Shown here: piece by piece, positions 14,525 to 21,875 of the stretch | How positions within the stretch are numbered: the first letter of the stretch is position 1 | Layout of the letters: each line of letters opens with the position of its first letter | Source: a virus | Reading direction: 5' to 3' (one strand) | Length of the DNA stretch: 28,652 nucleotides | Virus record (IMG/VR): IMGVR_UViG_3300035701_009374 | Span: 1 to 28,652 of that record | Notes under the pieces: generated by a model | Database searches by the model: none | Told to the model about the DNA's origin: nothing | What the model saw: the letters and a program-made list of their open reading frames with translations, nothing else | Translations under genes and position numbers: made by a program

Positions 14525-15886
14525 ATGAAGTCGGTGGCTCCGGAGGGGTCTGCCCCGGAGCACGATGCACTGCAAGCAGCATACCGGCCCGCGCCAGATC
14601 TAACGCTCACCGCGGATATCGAGCAGCTTCTCGCATCCTCCTATGCCCTTGGGATGGATCATGCGGTCACCCCGATCAAGGCGGCAGATGAAGTGCCGGC
14701 CATGGATTTCAAGGAAGCCGTGGCCGCCATCAAATCCCGGGTGCCTCTCACCAAGGCCGATTGGTCGGCTTTGGAACCAAAGCTCCGCTTTCGGGCCTTC
14801 ACGGTGGCGCGACTCTCGGAGCTGGATGCAATCGAGAAGGTCCGCCGATCGGTAATCTCCGTACTCGATGAGGGCAAGCCCTTCTCCGAGTTCTGGACGG
14901 AGGCGAATGCACTGCAGACGGCGGGCTTCTCCCCGGGCTCGCCCTGGTATTGGGAGACGGTGTTCCGCACCAATGTGCAGACCGCATACAACACCGGCCG
15001 GGCAGCCGAGTTCTCCCGGGTGCAGCCGGAATACTTGGAGTTCGTGGGGATCGAGGATGAACGGCAGACCTGGATCTGCGCCAAACGGTCGGGAGTCATT
15101 CGGCCCGCCTCGGATCCCTGGTGGCAGCAGAACTGGCCGCCGCTGCATTTCAATTGCCGTTCCACGGTCCGCGGTGTTTTCCAGGAGGAAGTGGATATCA
15201 TGCGGGAGCAGAACCCGGGCTGGGGCATCACTCCGGATTCCGCGCTTGACCCCCGGCAAGCACGCGTTCAACCGGGCTTCGGACAGAACCCCCTCTCCAC
15301 GGAAAGCTTCTGGAAGCTGACCCCGCAGATGCTCGAGCGCGCGGAAAGCTATGGGATAGCCGACGAGCTTCGCGCATTCGCCAAGGAGCTCGGGTTTGAA
15401 GATCCGATTCTCGGCTCAAGGCTTTACTCAAAGGTACCGGCCGGAGCGGAACCAGGTATTTATACGCGCGAGATCACTGATCCGTCGGGCGGCTACGTCG
15501 ACGTGGGCTCGTATCATAATAAGAAGGAGATGCCGCAGAATATCGCGATCGGAAAAGAATATGCACGCCGTGGCAAAAAGGTTGTTCTTCTCTCGGTAGA
15601 CAATGTTTCAAAAAGCGCGGATGCGCTCGTTGATGGAAAGCCCATTGAGTTTAAGACAGTAAAATCTCCATCCGCCATTGATGAGGCATTACGATCAGGC
15701 AAAAAGCAGGCTGACTGGGTTACTATCGATATCGGATTTGAAGGGAATCGTGGAGAATTGAAGAGGGCGATCAAGGATCGCGTCAACCGTTCCGCGAACC
15801 TTCGTGGTGTATCGCTATTGATTGGCGGTCGGCTTGTTGAGCTGTCCAGAGACATGATCCTTTTGGATGATTTCGGGGGGCTTTAA
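14525..15886 (+). CDS. MuF head-morphogenesis protein with C-terminal putative nuclease toxin
   Basis: From its first ATG this frame encodes 453 residues, but it is open and protein-like from 14387, with no start codon or ribosome site, so a portal fusion by -1 frameshift is likely. Residues 95-215 are the MuF domain (SP1 gp7/Mu gp30 type), with YWETVFRTNVQTAYNTGRA and WPPLHFNCRSTVR. Residues 300-453 form a separate domain with D370, E375 and K377 in ALVDGKPIEFKTV, and QADWVTIDI, resembling PD-(D/E)XK-type CdiA-CT nucleases. MuF proteins with toxin tails are known polymorphic toxins of temperate phages. No immunity gene is evident beside it. Confidence 0.85.
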   Translation: MKSVAPEGSAPEHDALQAAYRPAPDLTLTADIEQLLASSYALGMDHAVTPIKAADEVPAMDFKEAVAAIKSRVPLTKADWSALEPKLRFRAFTVARLSELDAIEKVRRSVISVLDEGKPFSEFWTEANALQTAGFSPGSPWYWETVFRTNVQTAYNTGRAAEFSRVQPEYLEFVGIEDERQTWICAKRSGVIRPASDPWWQQNWPPLHFNCRSTVRGVFQEEVDIMREQNPGWGITPDSALDPRQARVQPGFGQNPLSTESFWKLTPQMLERAESYGIADELRAFAKELGFEDPILGSRLYSKVPAGAEPGIYTREITDPSGGYVDVGSYHNKKEMPQNIAIGKEYARRGKKVVLLSVDNVSKSADALVDGKPIEFKTVKSPSAIDEALRSGKKQADWVTIDIGFEGNRGELKRAIKDRVNRSANLRGVSLLIGGRLVELSRDMILLDDFGGL

Positions 15887-15889
15887 AAT

Positions 15890-15967
15890 ACAAGAAGCGC
15901 CTTCATCGGGCGCTTCAGGTGGGGTTAGTGGTTATCAGGCCTTACGGCTTTTGTATCCCACAATCCA
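15890..15967 (-). ncRNA. candidate leftward small RNA
   Basis: A consensus leftward promoter (15974-16002) and a terminator (15894-15916) bracket only about 75 transcribed bases. The transcript would fold as GTGGG/CCCAC enclosing GCC-GTAA-GGC, then the terminator stem. It contains no gene longer than a few codons. It converges on the 3' end of the toxin gene. It may be a regulatory RNA or the remnant of an inserted element. Confidence 0.4.
15894..15916 (-). terminator. stem-loop after the toxin gene; terminator for leftward transcription
   Basis: GAAGCGCC (15894-15901), 7-nt loop, GGCGCTTC (15909-15916). On the plus strand no T tract follows (AGGTGG). On the minus strand the stem is followed by TTGTATTTT, a fair U-rich tail. 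It therefore terminates leftward transcripts better than the late operon whose stop lies 7 bases before it. Confidence 0.65.
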
Positions 15968-16351
15968 AGAAAAACTATACTTCAAGGGCATGGAATTGTC
16001 AATCCCTTGAAAATTCGAAGGCCATTCGAAGACCCCTGTTTCGGAGGGATTATTTTCGGGTCATTTCTGGAGCCTCTTTTGAGCGTAGAGGGCCGTGGTT
16101 GAATCGGGATTTGCCAATGGTCATTTTGTACTCCGAAAAAATTCGAAACAAATTTAATCACGGTCTTGCGCAAATGGTGGCAATCTACGGAGGGGGCACA
16201 GCCTCAAATTCCCCACGGATGGGGTTGAAACGGTCCTGGAACGCCATTTTCAGCCTTTTCCAGGTTTTCTCCCCAAATTTGAGAGTAAAAGAGCCCCCTG
16301 GAAGGTGGGTAGGGACCCTCCCCGCCGCCTCATCCGGAGCCTTTTGACAAT
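15917..16351. other. 435-base intergenic stretch, lower GC, no convincing gene
   Basis: This stretch is visibly richer in A+T than its neighbours. It holds the leftward promoter, the TTCAAGGG inverted repeat, TTCGAA at 16013-16018 with further TTCGAA sites nearby, and a TTCCAGG/CCTGGAA pair around 16257-16305. A GTG-started frame (15919-16347) is open but has no ribosome site and an implausible composition. It may be a moron locus, a decayed insertion or an untranslated regulatory block. Confidence 0.5.
15974..16002 (-). promoter_or_regulatory. consensus sigma70 promoter, leftward
   Basis: On the minus strand TTGACA (16002-15997), a 17-nt spacer and TATAGT (15979-15974) match the consensus closely. 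It points against the late genes. TTCAAGGG/CCCTTGAA (15981-15988/16004-16011) forms an inverted repeat across the promoter, a possible operator. Confidence 0.65.
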
Positions 16352-16368
16352 CTGATCCGATTTAGAGC
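16352..16368 (+). promoter_or_regulatory. late-promoter element copy 2 (before head genes)
   Basis: CTGATCCGATTTAGAGC, identical to copies 1 and 3. CAATAT (16388-16393), 19 nt downstream, is a possible -10; TTGACA (16344-16349) lies immediately upstream of the element. The first head gene begins 33 bases after it, so the leader would be very short. Confidence 0.62.
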
Positions 16369-16401
16369 AGCCCTTTGGAAATCCAGCCAATATCAGAGGC
16401 C

Positions 16402-17307
16402 ATGAAGACCGTGAAGCGTGAGCTGGCGCATGTCGGTATGTTCGGTGCCGACGGGACGACTATCACCAGGCAGCACCTGGTCGACTGTAAGGAAACGTTC
16501 GACGGAAAGTGCCCGGTTACCCTGGGACACCGCCTGGCGGACTGGATGCCGCGGTTCGGAAACGTAAAGACCGTGGAGCTCGCGAAAGGCGGTGACAGCC
16601 TTGTCGGCGATGTGGAGGAGCACGACCTTTTGGCCGAAGCGAAGGCGGCGGGTTTCTATGCCGACTGTTCGGTCCAGATCCAGCGTCGGGCGGTAGACGG
16701 CAAGCATTACCTCCATCACCTTGCATACCTTGGCGCCGTGCCTCCGAAGATCCGTGATCTTCAAGTGTTCGCCGATATCGGCGTGGTCTACTGCGGTGAT
16801 ACGGAAGGCGCCACGGAGTTCACGGAGAAAAAGCCTGATACGGTCCCGGCCGCTGGCGGCGGGCAACCGGCAACCACCGGAAGTCCTGTTGGACAACCGC
16901 CCGCGCCGGGTGTTCCGGCACAACCCGCGGCAGGAGCCGCGAATCAAAGCCACAAGGAGGAAGACGTGGAATTGAAACAGGAAAACGAGCAGCTGAAAAA
17001 GCAGCTCGCGGATTCCAATGCGGCGCGCGTGGCGACCGCGAAGGATGGTCTGAAGAAGGCCATGGAGGGCCGGATCCCCAAAGGGAAGCAGGGCCTGGTG
17101 CTCGCCCTTGCCGACACCCTCGACCCGGAGAGCTCCATCGAGCTTGCCGACGAGGAAGGCAAGAAGGAGAAAGTCTCCGGCCTGGAGATCCTCCGGCGTG
17201 TGCTGGAGGTGATCCCCCTGCAGGTGAAGGAAGGAAAGGCGGACCTCGGGGATCCCGAGAAGCCCGAAAAGCCCGTGGACATGACCAAGCTCATGTCTCA
17301 CGTATAA
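16402..17307 (+). CDS. Mu I-like prohead protease with C-terminal scaffold
   Basis: A 301-residue protein of the Mu gpI type, a head-maturation protease fused to scaffold. The N-terminal domain (about 1-145) contains CPVTLGHRLADWMPRFGNVK, typical of the family, and AYLGAVPPKI. A Pro/Gly/Ala-rich linker (about 150-190) leads to a coiled-coil scaffold (ELKQENEQLKKQL). ATG 16402 is preferred over TTG 16375 (nine residues longer); both have poor ribosome sites. As in Mu, an internal start inside the gene probably makes scaffold alone. Confidence 0.82.
   Translation: MKTVKRELAHVGMFGADGTTITRQHLVDCKETFDGKCPVTLGHRLADWMPRFGNVKTVELAKGGDSLVGDVEEHDLLAEAKAAGFYADCSVQIQRRAVDGKHYLHHLAYLGAVPPKIRDLQVFADIGVVYCGDTEGATEFTEKKPDTVPAAGGGQPATTGSPVGQPPAPGVPAQPAAGAANQSHKEEDVELKQENEQLKKQLADSNAARVATAKDGLKKAMEGRIPKGKQGLVLALADTLDPESSIELADEEGKKEKVSGLEILRRVLEVIPLQVKEGKADLGDPEKPEKPVDMTKLMSHV
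16966..17307 (+). CDS. nested scaffold protein from an internal start (Mu Z-like)
   Basis: An in-frame GTG at 16966 has a perfect AAGGAGG (16954-16960) five bases upstream, better than the site of the full-length gene. Translation from here gives a 113-residue protein with a coiled coil (VELKQENEQLKKQLADSN) and an acidic C-terminus. It equals the scaffold half of the protease, as with Mu gpZ inside gpI. It would guide capsid assembly and then be degraded. Confidence 0.65.
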   Translation: MELKQENEQLKKQLADSNAARVATAKDGLKKAMEGRIPKGKQGLVLALADTLDPESSIELADEEGKKEKVSGLEILRRVLEVIPLQVKEGKADLGDPEKPEKPVDMTKLMSHV

Positions 17308-17316
17308 GGAGGCGTC

Positions 17317-17904
17317 ATGGACGCAAAAATAGGGCATATCGCGGTCAATACCTCGAGTGTCATCAACCAGCTTCATCCCCCGATCGTTCAGGTGATGGAA
17401 GCTCTTGCCGACAACGGCACCCTTGCCGAAGGGCTCCTTGTGGCGAAGGACACCGACGGCATGTTGATCGCCCATGAGGCGGTGACCGGCGTGAACATGA
17501 CCGGGGACATCAACGGTACCAACAAGACCTATACCGCCACCCTGGCCCCGGCGCCAGTGCTGCGGGGAACGGTTGTTGTGGATAACAACAATACCTCCGC
17601 CCAGCAGCTCAAGGATGACGGCAACGGCAACATGGTCGGAGACGGAACGGGTCTCATCAATTATGAGACCGGTGAGATCTCCGTCACATTCACCACGGCG
17701 CCCGCATCAGGCAAGACCGTGAAGGTGGGCCACAAGACCAGGCCGCTTGGCGTGCTGGTCTCCGAGATCGATACCGCGGATGATGACGCGGCTCCCGTTA
17801 TCCGCCACGGATGCGTCGCATTGGCGGCGCTTCTCACCGGAGCGGATGCCCCGGATGACGAGGATATTGCCGCCCTGGCCGCCATCGGCATCTTCGCGCT
17901 GTAG
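17317..17904 (+). CDS. capsid decoration protein with inserted beta domain
   Basis: A 195-residue protein just before the major capsid gene, with the order expected for a lambda D-like head decoration protein. The start (GTLAEGLLVAKDTDGMLIAH) and end (GVLVSEIDTADDDAAPVIRH then GCVALAALL) fit that family. Between them (residues about 60-140) is a Thr/Val/Asn-rich beta domain ending in GLINYETGEISVTFTTAP, a module seen in several phage structural proteins. AAGGAGG precedes the ATG. Confidence 0.75.
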   Translation: MDAKIGHIAVNTSSVINQLHPPIVQVMEALADNGTLAEGLLVAKDTDGMLIAHEAVTGVNMTGDINGTNKTYTATLAPAPVLRGTVVVDNNNTSAQQLKDDGNGNMVGDGTGLINYETGEISVTFTTAPASGKTVKVGHKTRPLGVLVSEIDTADDDAAPVIRHGCVALAALLTGADAPDDEDIAALAAIGIFAL

Positions 17905-17922
17905 CGCGGAAAGGAGTAAATC

Positions 17923-18906
17923 GTGACCTTGGATCTTCGCAAGTTCTTCACCCGCGAGGCCATCGTGTCTTCGCTTGCTTCCCTGCCGGAGCTGCAGAGC
18001 CCCGTCATGGATCTCATGTATCCGCCTTCCGCGCGGATCGCACATCCCTTCCCCGTCATCGGCTACCAGGACCTGGGGCTTCCCCAGGGGAATATCCCGG
18101 TGGTAAGGCGCGGCGCGGCCTCCTACGCGCTCAGGCCGGCGGCTGGAGGCATCGATATCATCGAGCCTCAGCCGGTGAACCCCAGCATCTTCATCGATGC
18201 GGCCATGATGAACAACCTTGCCATGCTGCAGCCCGCGGGCCAACAGCAGCTCGTCAACAACAAGATCGACGTGCTGCGCCGCGCCTGCCGGATGACAGCG
18301 GAGGCCCTGGCGGCGCAGTCGGTGACCGGGAAGATCGAGTACCCGATGTCCACGGAGGGTCCGGGCTTCCTCGATTACACGGTGGACTGGGGAACGCCGG
18401 ATACCGTGACCATCGCCGACAAATGGGATGGCCAGAACATCACGATCGCCAAGATCATCGCCGGTATCGGACTCATCATGGGCAAGATGAAGAAGAACGG
18501 CTACGGCTCCCAGATTGAGTTCTGGGTCGGGCTGGATGTCTTCGCCGCTCTCATCGAGGAGATCGGAGGGCTGAATAACTCGGCTCTTGCTATCTTTGGG
18601 CCCGATTCGATCACCCTGGCCGGGGGATTGAAGTTCAGGCTCATGCCGGCGAGCTACACGGATCTTGCCACGGGCAGCGCCGTAAGCACGATCCCGGCCA
18701 AGTATGTGGTCGCCATCGATCTCGCGGCGGGCCACAAGCTCTTCTACGCGGCCCTGGACGACCTGGATGCCAATCTCCAGGCCCTGCCCTTCTTCGCCAA
18801 GCCGATCAAGACCGACGACCCCTCCGGCTATAAGATCATCGGGGCATCCAAACCCCTCCCGGTCCCCAACGTGCGGGCCATCGTCAAGGCATCAGTGCTG
18901 ACCTGA
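17923..18906 (+). CDS. major capsid protein, lambda E-like
   Basis: A 327-residue protein matching the phage major capsid E family (HK97 fold). Visible features are the opening LRKFFTREAIVSSLASLPEL, the E-loop region RRGAASYALRPAAGG, the helix RRACRMTAEALAAQSVTGKI and the C-terminal FAKPIKTDDPSGYKIIG. The start is GTG 17923 after AAAGGAG. It follows protease/scaffold and decoration genes as expected. Mu itself has a different-looking T protein at this place, so this head module may be of mixed origin. Confidence 0.88.
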   Translation: MTLDLRKFFTREAIVSSLASLPELQSPVMDLMYPPSARIAHPFPVIGYQDLGLPQGNIPVVRRGAASYALRPAAGGIDIIEPQPVNPSIFIDAAMMNNLAMLQPAGQQQLVNNKIDVLRRACRMTAEALAAQSVTGKIEYPMSTEGPGFLDYTVDWGTPDTVTIADKWDGQNITIAKIIAGIGLIMGKMKKNGYGSQIEFWVGLDVFAALIEEIGGLNNSALAIFGPDSITLAGGLKFRLMPASYTDLATGSAVSTIPAKYVVAIDLAAGHKLFYAALDDLDANLQALPFFAKPIKTDDPSGYKIIGASKPLPVPNVRAIVKASVLT

Positions 18907-18924
18907 GCGAAAAAGCGGGGAATC

Positions 18925-19389
18925 ATGGCGCCCAATACCGACTTCGATGATTTGGTTGAATCCCGAGAGCGTGAGACGGCTTCCACCGCCTCACGCTCAT
19001 CCTCATACCGGGTGACCGGCTCCGCGATCACCGCGGATGAGGTAAAGGCCCGTCTTGCGGAGGCCCTCTATACACAGCTCGAAGACGGCTCGGCTGCCAA
19101 CGTGATCCGCGCCTCCGAACGCGCCGTGATTCATGTGGGCGCCATCGCCGCGCGGCTCGGAAAGATCCTTAACCTTGACGATACCGTGGAACGTGAGATC
19201 GTCCTTAACTTCACGATCTATGAGCTCCACATGGCCCTGGGCCACGAGGAGGCCGGCAAAGAATACCGATTGAAGGCCAAGGATCTAATCATCGCAGCCT
19301 GGGGCGGGTATCCCGAAGCGGACAAGGAGACCGGCGCGTCGGTTCCGCTCGGGGCAGTCACTACCGAGAAAAGGAAACCCTACCCGTGA
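18925..19389 (+). CDS. gp36-like head-tail connector protein (DUF1320-type)
   Basis: A 154-residue mostly helical protein. The segment ITADEVKARLAEALYTQLED, then ERAVIHVGAIAARLGKILNL and EIVLNFTIYELHMALGHEEA, fits the Mu gp36/DUF1320 group, thought to form the adaptor ring under the portal. Its place after the major capsid gene agrees. It overlaps the next gene by a few bases. Confidence 0.72.
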   Translation: MAPNTDFDDLVESRERETASTASRSSSYRVTGSAITADEVKARLAEALYTQLEDGSAANVIRASERAVIHVGAIAARLGKILNLDDTVEREIVLNFTIYELHMALGHEEAGKEYRLKAKDLIIAAWGGYPEADKETGASVPLGAVTTEKRKPYP

Positions 19390-19949
19390 TGGTAGAGACA
19401 CTGGATGCACTGGGCCGCCGCATGAAGGATCCCTACCTGCTTTCAATCCTTGGCGCGATCGCGGCCTCACAAGTACAGAAGAATATCATCAAGGGCCCCT
19501 GGGCCCCGAATGCTCCGCTCACGCGGGAGGTGAAAGGGAGCAGCCTGCCCCTACGGGACCGCGGCCAGCTCCTGGCCTCGATCACATCCGGTACCGAGAA
19601 TGATAAGGCCGTGGTGGGCACCAACCACCCGGCAGCGCGGATCCTCCATTACGGCGGGACAATAGTTCCGAAAAACACTCAGTTTCTTGCGGTGCCCACC
19701 GGGGACGCTCGGGCGTTCATGAGGATATACGGCGCAACTCCCCGAGCGTGCATCGAGAACATGGAGGCCGCCGGCTATAGTTTCTTCTACGGCGGGCCGG
19801 TGCTTTGCGCCAGGCTCGGCAAGGGCCGGATCCACGCCCTCTTCATCATGAAGAAAAGCGTGACGATCCCCGCGCGGCCTTACATGACGCTTCCTCCGGA
19901 ATCGGTGAAGGTCTTGGAGCTCGCGGCGGCAAGAAGGATCTGGGGATGA
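19386..19949 (+). CDS. Mu gpG-like virion morphogenesis protein (Phage_tail_S type)
   Basis: A 187-residue protein of the phage virion morphogenesis family (Mu gpG/P2 gpS type), involved in head-tail joining. The pattern PLRDRGQLLASITSG, then AVVGTNHPAARILHYGGTIV and TIPARPYMTLPPES is characteristic. A GTG at 19386 and an ATG at 19389 are both possible starts; AGGA at 19372 fits the GTG slightly better. The stop overlaps the following ATG. Confidence 0.82.
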   Translation: MMVETLDALGRRMKDPYLLSILGAIAASQVQKNIIKGPWAPNAPLTREVKGSSLPLRDRGQLLASITSGTENDKAVVGTNHPAARILHYGGTIVPKNTQFLAVPTGDARAFMRIYGATPRACIENMEAAGYSFFYGGPVLCARLGKGRIHALFIMKKSVTIPARPYMTLPPESVKVLELAAARRIWG

Positions 19950-20392
19950 TGCCGGAAGAGGCGCCGGAGCTTTTCAGGGTTCAGATCGCCGAACGGACCG
20001 GGTTGAAAACCGTCATCCTGCCGGTGCCGCTTGAGGAAGCGGGGCCGGTGGTGAAGATCGCCGTACGGAAAGTGCTCAATCGCGTGGCAACCTATGGAGA
20101 CCGCAAGGGCCAGGCCACGGCGATCCGCATGGCGATATCGCTCGATGCGAAGGTGGAAAGCCTTACCGGGTTGAGGGCGGCGATAACAGCGTGCAATACG
20201 CTGTCACGCTACCTTGTACCCGGGCTGCGGCTCGAGCGCAAGAATGGTGATGGGGATCTGGAAGGGATTCCCGGTACGAGATTCGAAGTGCAGGTAAACG
20301 AGGATGATTCGATCCTCGAGGACCCGGAAGTGGGAAAGGTGGCCTGGGTGAGGGACCAATATATCATCACCCTGCAACTGCCTCCCGAATGA
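19946..20392 (+). CDS. putative tail-completion or minor structural protein
   Basis: A 148-residue soluble mixed alpha/beta protein that is not recognised by motif. It starts at ATG 19946, overlapping the end of the virion-morphogenesis gene, and lies where tail terminator or completion proteins are encoded. The end, KVAWVRDQYIITLQLPPE, is beta-rich and would fit a tail-terminator fold, but this is inferred from position. Confidence 0.65.
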   Translation: MMPEEAPELFRVQIAERTGLKTVILPVPLEEAGPVVKIAVRKVLNRVATYGDRKGQATAIRMAISLDAKVESLTGLRAAITACNTLSRYLVPGLRLERKNGDGDLEGIPGTRFEVQVNEDDSILEDPEVGKVAWVRDQYIITLQLPPE

Positions 20393-20411
20393 TCCAGTGA
20401 AAGGAGAATCC

Positions 20412-20624
20412 ATGGCGAACAAGAAGCTCTTGAATGCGCCCGACCTGGTCACCAGACAGTTTTACGGCAAGGTGGGCGGGAAAAAAGTCCTTGTCGCGAT
20501 CGAGCGCTCGAGCAAATCCCTCGGGCTGACCGAGCGGGAGGAAGTGACCCGCACCGCCGCGACGTCCGCCGGCCAGGCGGCACAGCCGGATGCCGGCAGG
20601 AAGAAAGGAGAAAAGAATGGATGA
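20412..20624 (+). CDS. small basic protein before the tail tube gene
   Basis: A 70-residue Lys/Arg-rich protein, with a beta-like core (QFYGKVGGKKVLVAIERSS) and a disordered Ala/Gln/Gly-rich tail. AAGGAG precedes ATG 20412. The gene end overlaps the tail tube start by 8 bases. The position matches that of small tail proteins in Mu-like phages such as gp38, but no family match is visible. Confidence 0.6.
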   Translation: MANKKLLNAPDLVTRQFYGKVGGKKVLVAIERSSKSLGLTEREEVTRTAATSAGQAAQPDAGRKKGEKNG

Positions 20625-21306
20625 TGGACTTCGTCTCATAGGCGACGATGCAACCCTTGAAACCGTCGCGTTCGGAACGGAAAAAGAAGGAGACGCCGAT
20701 AAGACATTTGATGAGCTCGCAGGAGGAGAGATCGCGTCCGGAGCGGGAGAAGGATTCTGGCTTATCACCGCAAAGGCTGCGACGGCAAGCATCTTCGGGG
20801 CCCTCGTGGTCGGAGATCTCTTCCCGGCCGAGGGCGACGAGGTACCTATCGTCGGGGATAAGGCGAAGTTCCTTACCTGCACGGCATTCGCTGACTGCTC
20901 GGGGTGGAGCGGCAATTTCTCCGCAAAGGAGGTGCAGACTTCGGTCTTGAGCGACAAGGCGGAGAAATACCGCAAAGGCAAGGCCGACTTTGACGGAGAG
21001 ATGAAGGGCGTCTTCACTCTCGGACAGACCGATGCCTCCGGCGGCCTCCTCAACCAGTTCCTCCGCATCGTTCACAAGTCCTCAACGGGGACCATCACGG
21101 TGAGCGAGATCAATTCCGCGCCCGTATTCATCCGGGGTGTGGTGCGGAATGCCCAGCTCAGTGGGGAAACCTTCGCCTTCATGTTCGCCCAGATCGAGCT
21201 TTTCGGGATCAAGCTCGGCGCCGATATGGGAAACAAACAGGAGTATTCCTCAAAGTTCCGTCTCACCGGCGTTGACCCCTGTTTCTATGAAAGAGTTCTT
21301 GTCTGA
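20617..21306 (+). CDS. major tail (tube) protein
   Basis: A 229-residue protein, beta-rich in the middle, followed by tail chaperone and tape measure genes, the usual position of the major tail protein of long non-contractile tails. Features are DNA-protein-like acidic character, a Gly/Ala-rich N-terminal half, and repeated beta segments (TFAFMFAQIELFGIKLGADM near residue 190). No sheath protein is encoded around it. ATG 20617 has AAAGGAG upstream, and a strong bidirectional terminator follows the gene. Confidence 0.78.
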   Translation: MDDGLRLIGDDATLETVAFGTEKEGDADKTFDELAGGEIASGAGEGFWLITAKAATASIFGALVVGDLFPAEGDEVPIVGDKAKFLTCTAFADCSGWSGNFSAKEVQTSVLSDKAEKYRKGKADFDGEMKGVFTLGQTDASGGLLNQFLRIVHKSSTGTITVSEINSAPVFIRGVVRNAQLSGETFAFMFAQIELFGIKLGADMGNKQEYSSKFRLTGVDPCFYERVLV

Positions 21307-21343
21307 AAAAGATCTAGCCTTAGTAAGCGTTTCGCGAAATTAC

Positions 21344-21384
21344 AAAGTGAAGGCCCCGGTGACTCCTCCCGGGGCCTTCACTTT
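21344..21384. terminator. bidirectional intrinsic terminator, 16-bp stem
   Basis: AAAGTGAAGGCCCCGG (21344-21359) and its exact complement (21369-21384) form a 16-bp stem with a 9-nt loop, flanked by A and T runs. It ends the head/tail-tube transcription unit and precedes late element copy 3. Confidence 0.9.
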
Positions 21385-21397
21385 TCTGAAAGAGAAG

Positions 21398-21414
21398 CTG
21401 ATCCGATTTAGAGC
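21398..21414 (+). promoter_or_regulatory. late-promoter element copy 3 (before tail genes)
   Basis: CTGATCCGATTTAGAGC, identical to copies 1 and 2. CATAAT (21432-21437) begins 17 nt downstream and is the clearest -10 of the three. The tail chaperone gene starts about 40 bases further on, after AGGAGGA. Confidence 0.68.
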
Positions 21415-21482
21415 ATTCAAGCCATCTTGTGCATAATCTGTCGGAAGGCGTATCTCAAGATCACCCACAGGAGGATACTATC

Positions 21483-21875
21483 ATGGAATTGGTACTGTCA
21501 TCGGAGCTGACCTATGTTCCCAAGTTCGGCGGGAACCGGAAAATGCCCGCGGCCGAGCAGATTGTGGCCATATACAGGGCGCCCACGATGTCGATGAAAA
21601 AGAGGCTTCTTCCCCGGCCCAATTTCACCTTCAACTATGACTCCGCAGGGAACGTGAAAGGCGGGGAGGTTTCCATCGGCCTGGATTCCAAGCCCCTTAT
21701 CGACGGCATGCTCATCAGGCTCACGAATGCCAGGTGGAAGGATGGGGATGAAGTCCATGAGATCACCGATGCAAAGAGCCTGTACGAAGCTCCCGTACAA
21801 TTCGATGAGCTTGTGGAAGAGCTCGCCGATCACTTCCGGGCCGAGCTGGACAAGAAATATAAAGAAAAAAACTGA
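21483..21875 (+). CDS. tail assembly chaperone G-like
   Basis: A 130-residue acidic protein between the tail tube and the tape measure, the position of the lambda G-type chaperone that coats the tape measure during tail assembly. It ends in a charged helix (FRAELDKKYKEKN) whose last codons contain a slippery A AAA AAC, so a fraction of ribosomes should continue in the -1 frame to 22195. AGGAGGATACTATC precedes ATG 21483. Confidence 0.82.
   Translation: MELVLSSELTYVPKFGGNRKMPAAEQIVAIYRAPTMSMKKRLLPRPNFTFNYDSAGNVKGGEVSIGLDSKPLIDGMLIRLTNARWKDGDEVHEITDAKSLYEAPVQFDELVEELADHFRAELDKKYKEKN

Noticed and set aside
15919-16347. 143-codon frame after the toxin gene, considered as an immunity gene
   Set aside because: The GTG start lacks a ribosome site, the composition is not protein-like, and a leftward promoter and inverted repeats lie inside it.
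16393-17475. Long minus-strand frame opposite the protease/scaffold genes
   Set aside because: It is the complement of well-supported coding sequence with matching codon periodicity on the plus strand and has no ribosome site.
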